Under the pieces are notes generated by a model. That model worked only from the letters and a program-made list of their open reading frames with translations, ran no database searches and was not told the DNA's origin. A DNA stretch of 5,647 bases from Candidatus Adiutrix sp. (GTDB lineage Bacteria > Desulfobacterota > Desulfarculia > Adiutricales > Adiutricaceae), in the NCBI GenBank assembly GCA_031285975.1, contig JAITVE010000217.1:1-5647 (forward strand). Direction: 5' to 3'. Positions within the stretch are counted from its first letter, which is position 1; each line of letters starts with the position of its first letter. The position numbers and the translations under genes were made by a program. Positions 5,538 through 5,647 of the stretch are shown piece after piece.

Positions 5538-5647
5538 GCGGAGTTGCTGACGAAGCTGTTTCCCCGTCAAGTGCTGCCCCGGAAGCGGTTGACGGGCGGC
5601 TTTTGAAAAAAATCCGGCATTTGGCCGGGCAGGCCATCCATAGGTAC
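5534..5647 (+). CDS. Start of a TtcA-like PP-loop ATPase (partial, cut by window edge)
   Basis: From TTG at 5534, overlapping the previous stop as TTGA, the frame stays open for 38 codons to the edge. After a low-complexity, Ala/Pro/Ser/Glu-rich first 20 residues comes LLKKIRHLAGQAIHRY. This resembles the helix just before the PP-loop in TtcA-type tRNA 2-thiocytidine synthetases and relatives (in E. coli TtcA, LRRNVGEAIADFNMI). The ATP-binding SGGKDS motif would lie about 15 residues beyond the edge, so the call rests on 16 residues. An in-frame TTG at 5603 preceded by GGGCGG is an alternative start. No ATG or GTG is available in frame. Confidence 0.5.
   Translation, partial: MSGVADEAVSPSSAAPEAVDGRLLKKIRHLAGQAIHRY
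5563..5596. repeat. Inverted repeat inside the start of the ttcA-like frame
   Basis: CCCGTCAA (5563-5570) and TTGACGGG (5589-5596) are exact eight-base arms, with a further GCT/AGC pair inside across a small internal loop. A TTTT follows eight bases later. It could fold in RNA, but the gap before the T-run makes it a poor terminator. The TTGACGGG arm also occurs at the -35 of the promoter (5112-5119). Confidence 0.4.

Noticed and set aside
5589..5617. TTGACG at 5589 as a third promoter
   Set aside because: There is no -10-like hexamer 16-18 bases downstream; the position reads ATCCGG.

Overview
The window is ordinary, gene-dense bacterial chromosome of fairly high GC. It looks like a deltaproteobacterium (Desulfobacterota-like). 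That placement is an inference from protein flavour and gene mix: a stand-alone HisI beside a long-form HisG, a TPR lipoprotein, an aspartate-type aminotransferase and EngB. No rRNA or other decisive marker is present. There is no sign of a phage, insertion sequence, CRISPR array, tRNA or rRNA.

Layout. From about 5022 down to the left edge everything reads on the minus strand. A near-consensus sigma-70 promoter (4994-5022) precedes hisI (4571-4927), hisG (3693-4571), a six-repeat TPR lipoprotein (2870-3652), a class I/II aminotransferase (1643-2806), the ribosome-assembly GTPase engB (954-1646), and a four-helix membrane protein of unknown function (143-952). At the left edge lies the start of a second membrane protein (1-74) whose readable part closely resembles the second helix of its neighbour, so the two are probably tandem paralogs. 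Several junctions are tightly coupled: TGATG for hisI/hisG, GTGA for aminotransferase/engB, and TAATATG for engB/membrane protein. This suggests one long transcript. A weak hairpin and an AT-rich palindrome at 2827-2873 may divide it into a histidine/lipoprotein part and an aminotransferase/engB part.

A second near-consensus promoter (5112-5140) fires rightward, divergent from hisI. It drives a small conserved-looking protein (5190-5537). Its TGA stop overlaps the TTG of a reading frame that stays open to the right edge and resembles the N-terminus of TtcA-type PP-loop tRNA thiolation enzymes.

How the genes work together: HisG and HisI are steps 1 and 3 of histidine synthesis. The aminotransferase is amino-acid metabolism but does not look like HisC. 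EngB acts in 50S subunit assembly, and the TPR lipoprotein is probably an envelope or pilus assembly factor. The set reads as a housekeeping operon of mixed function rather than a dedicated new system. The most unexplained items are the membrane-protein pair at the left and the small protein tied to the ttcA-like gene at the right.
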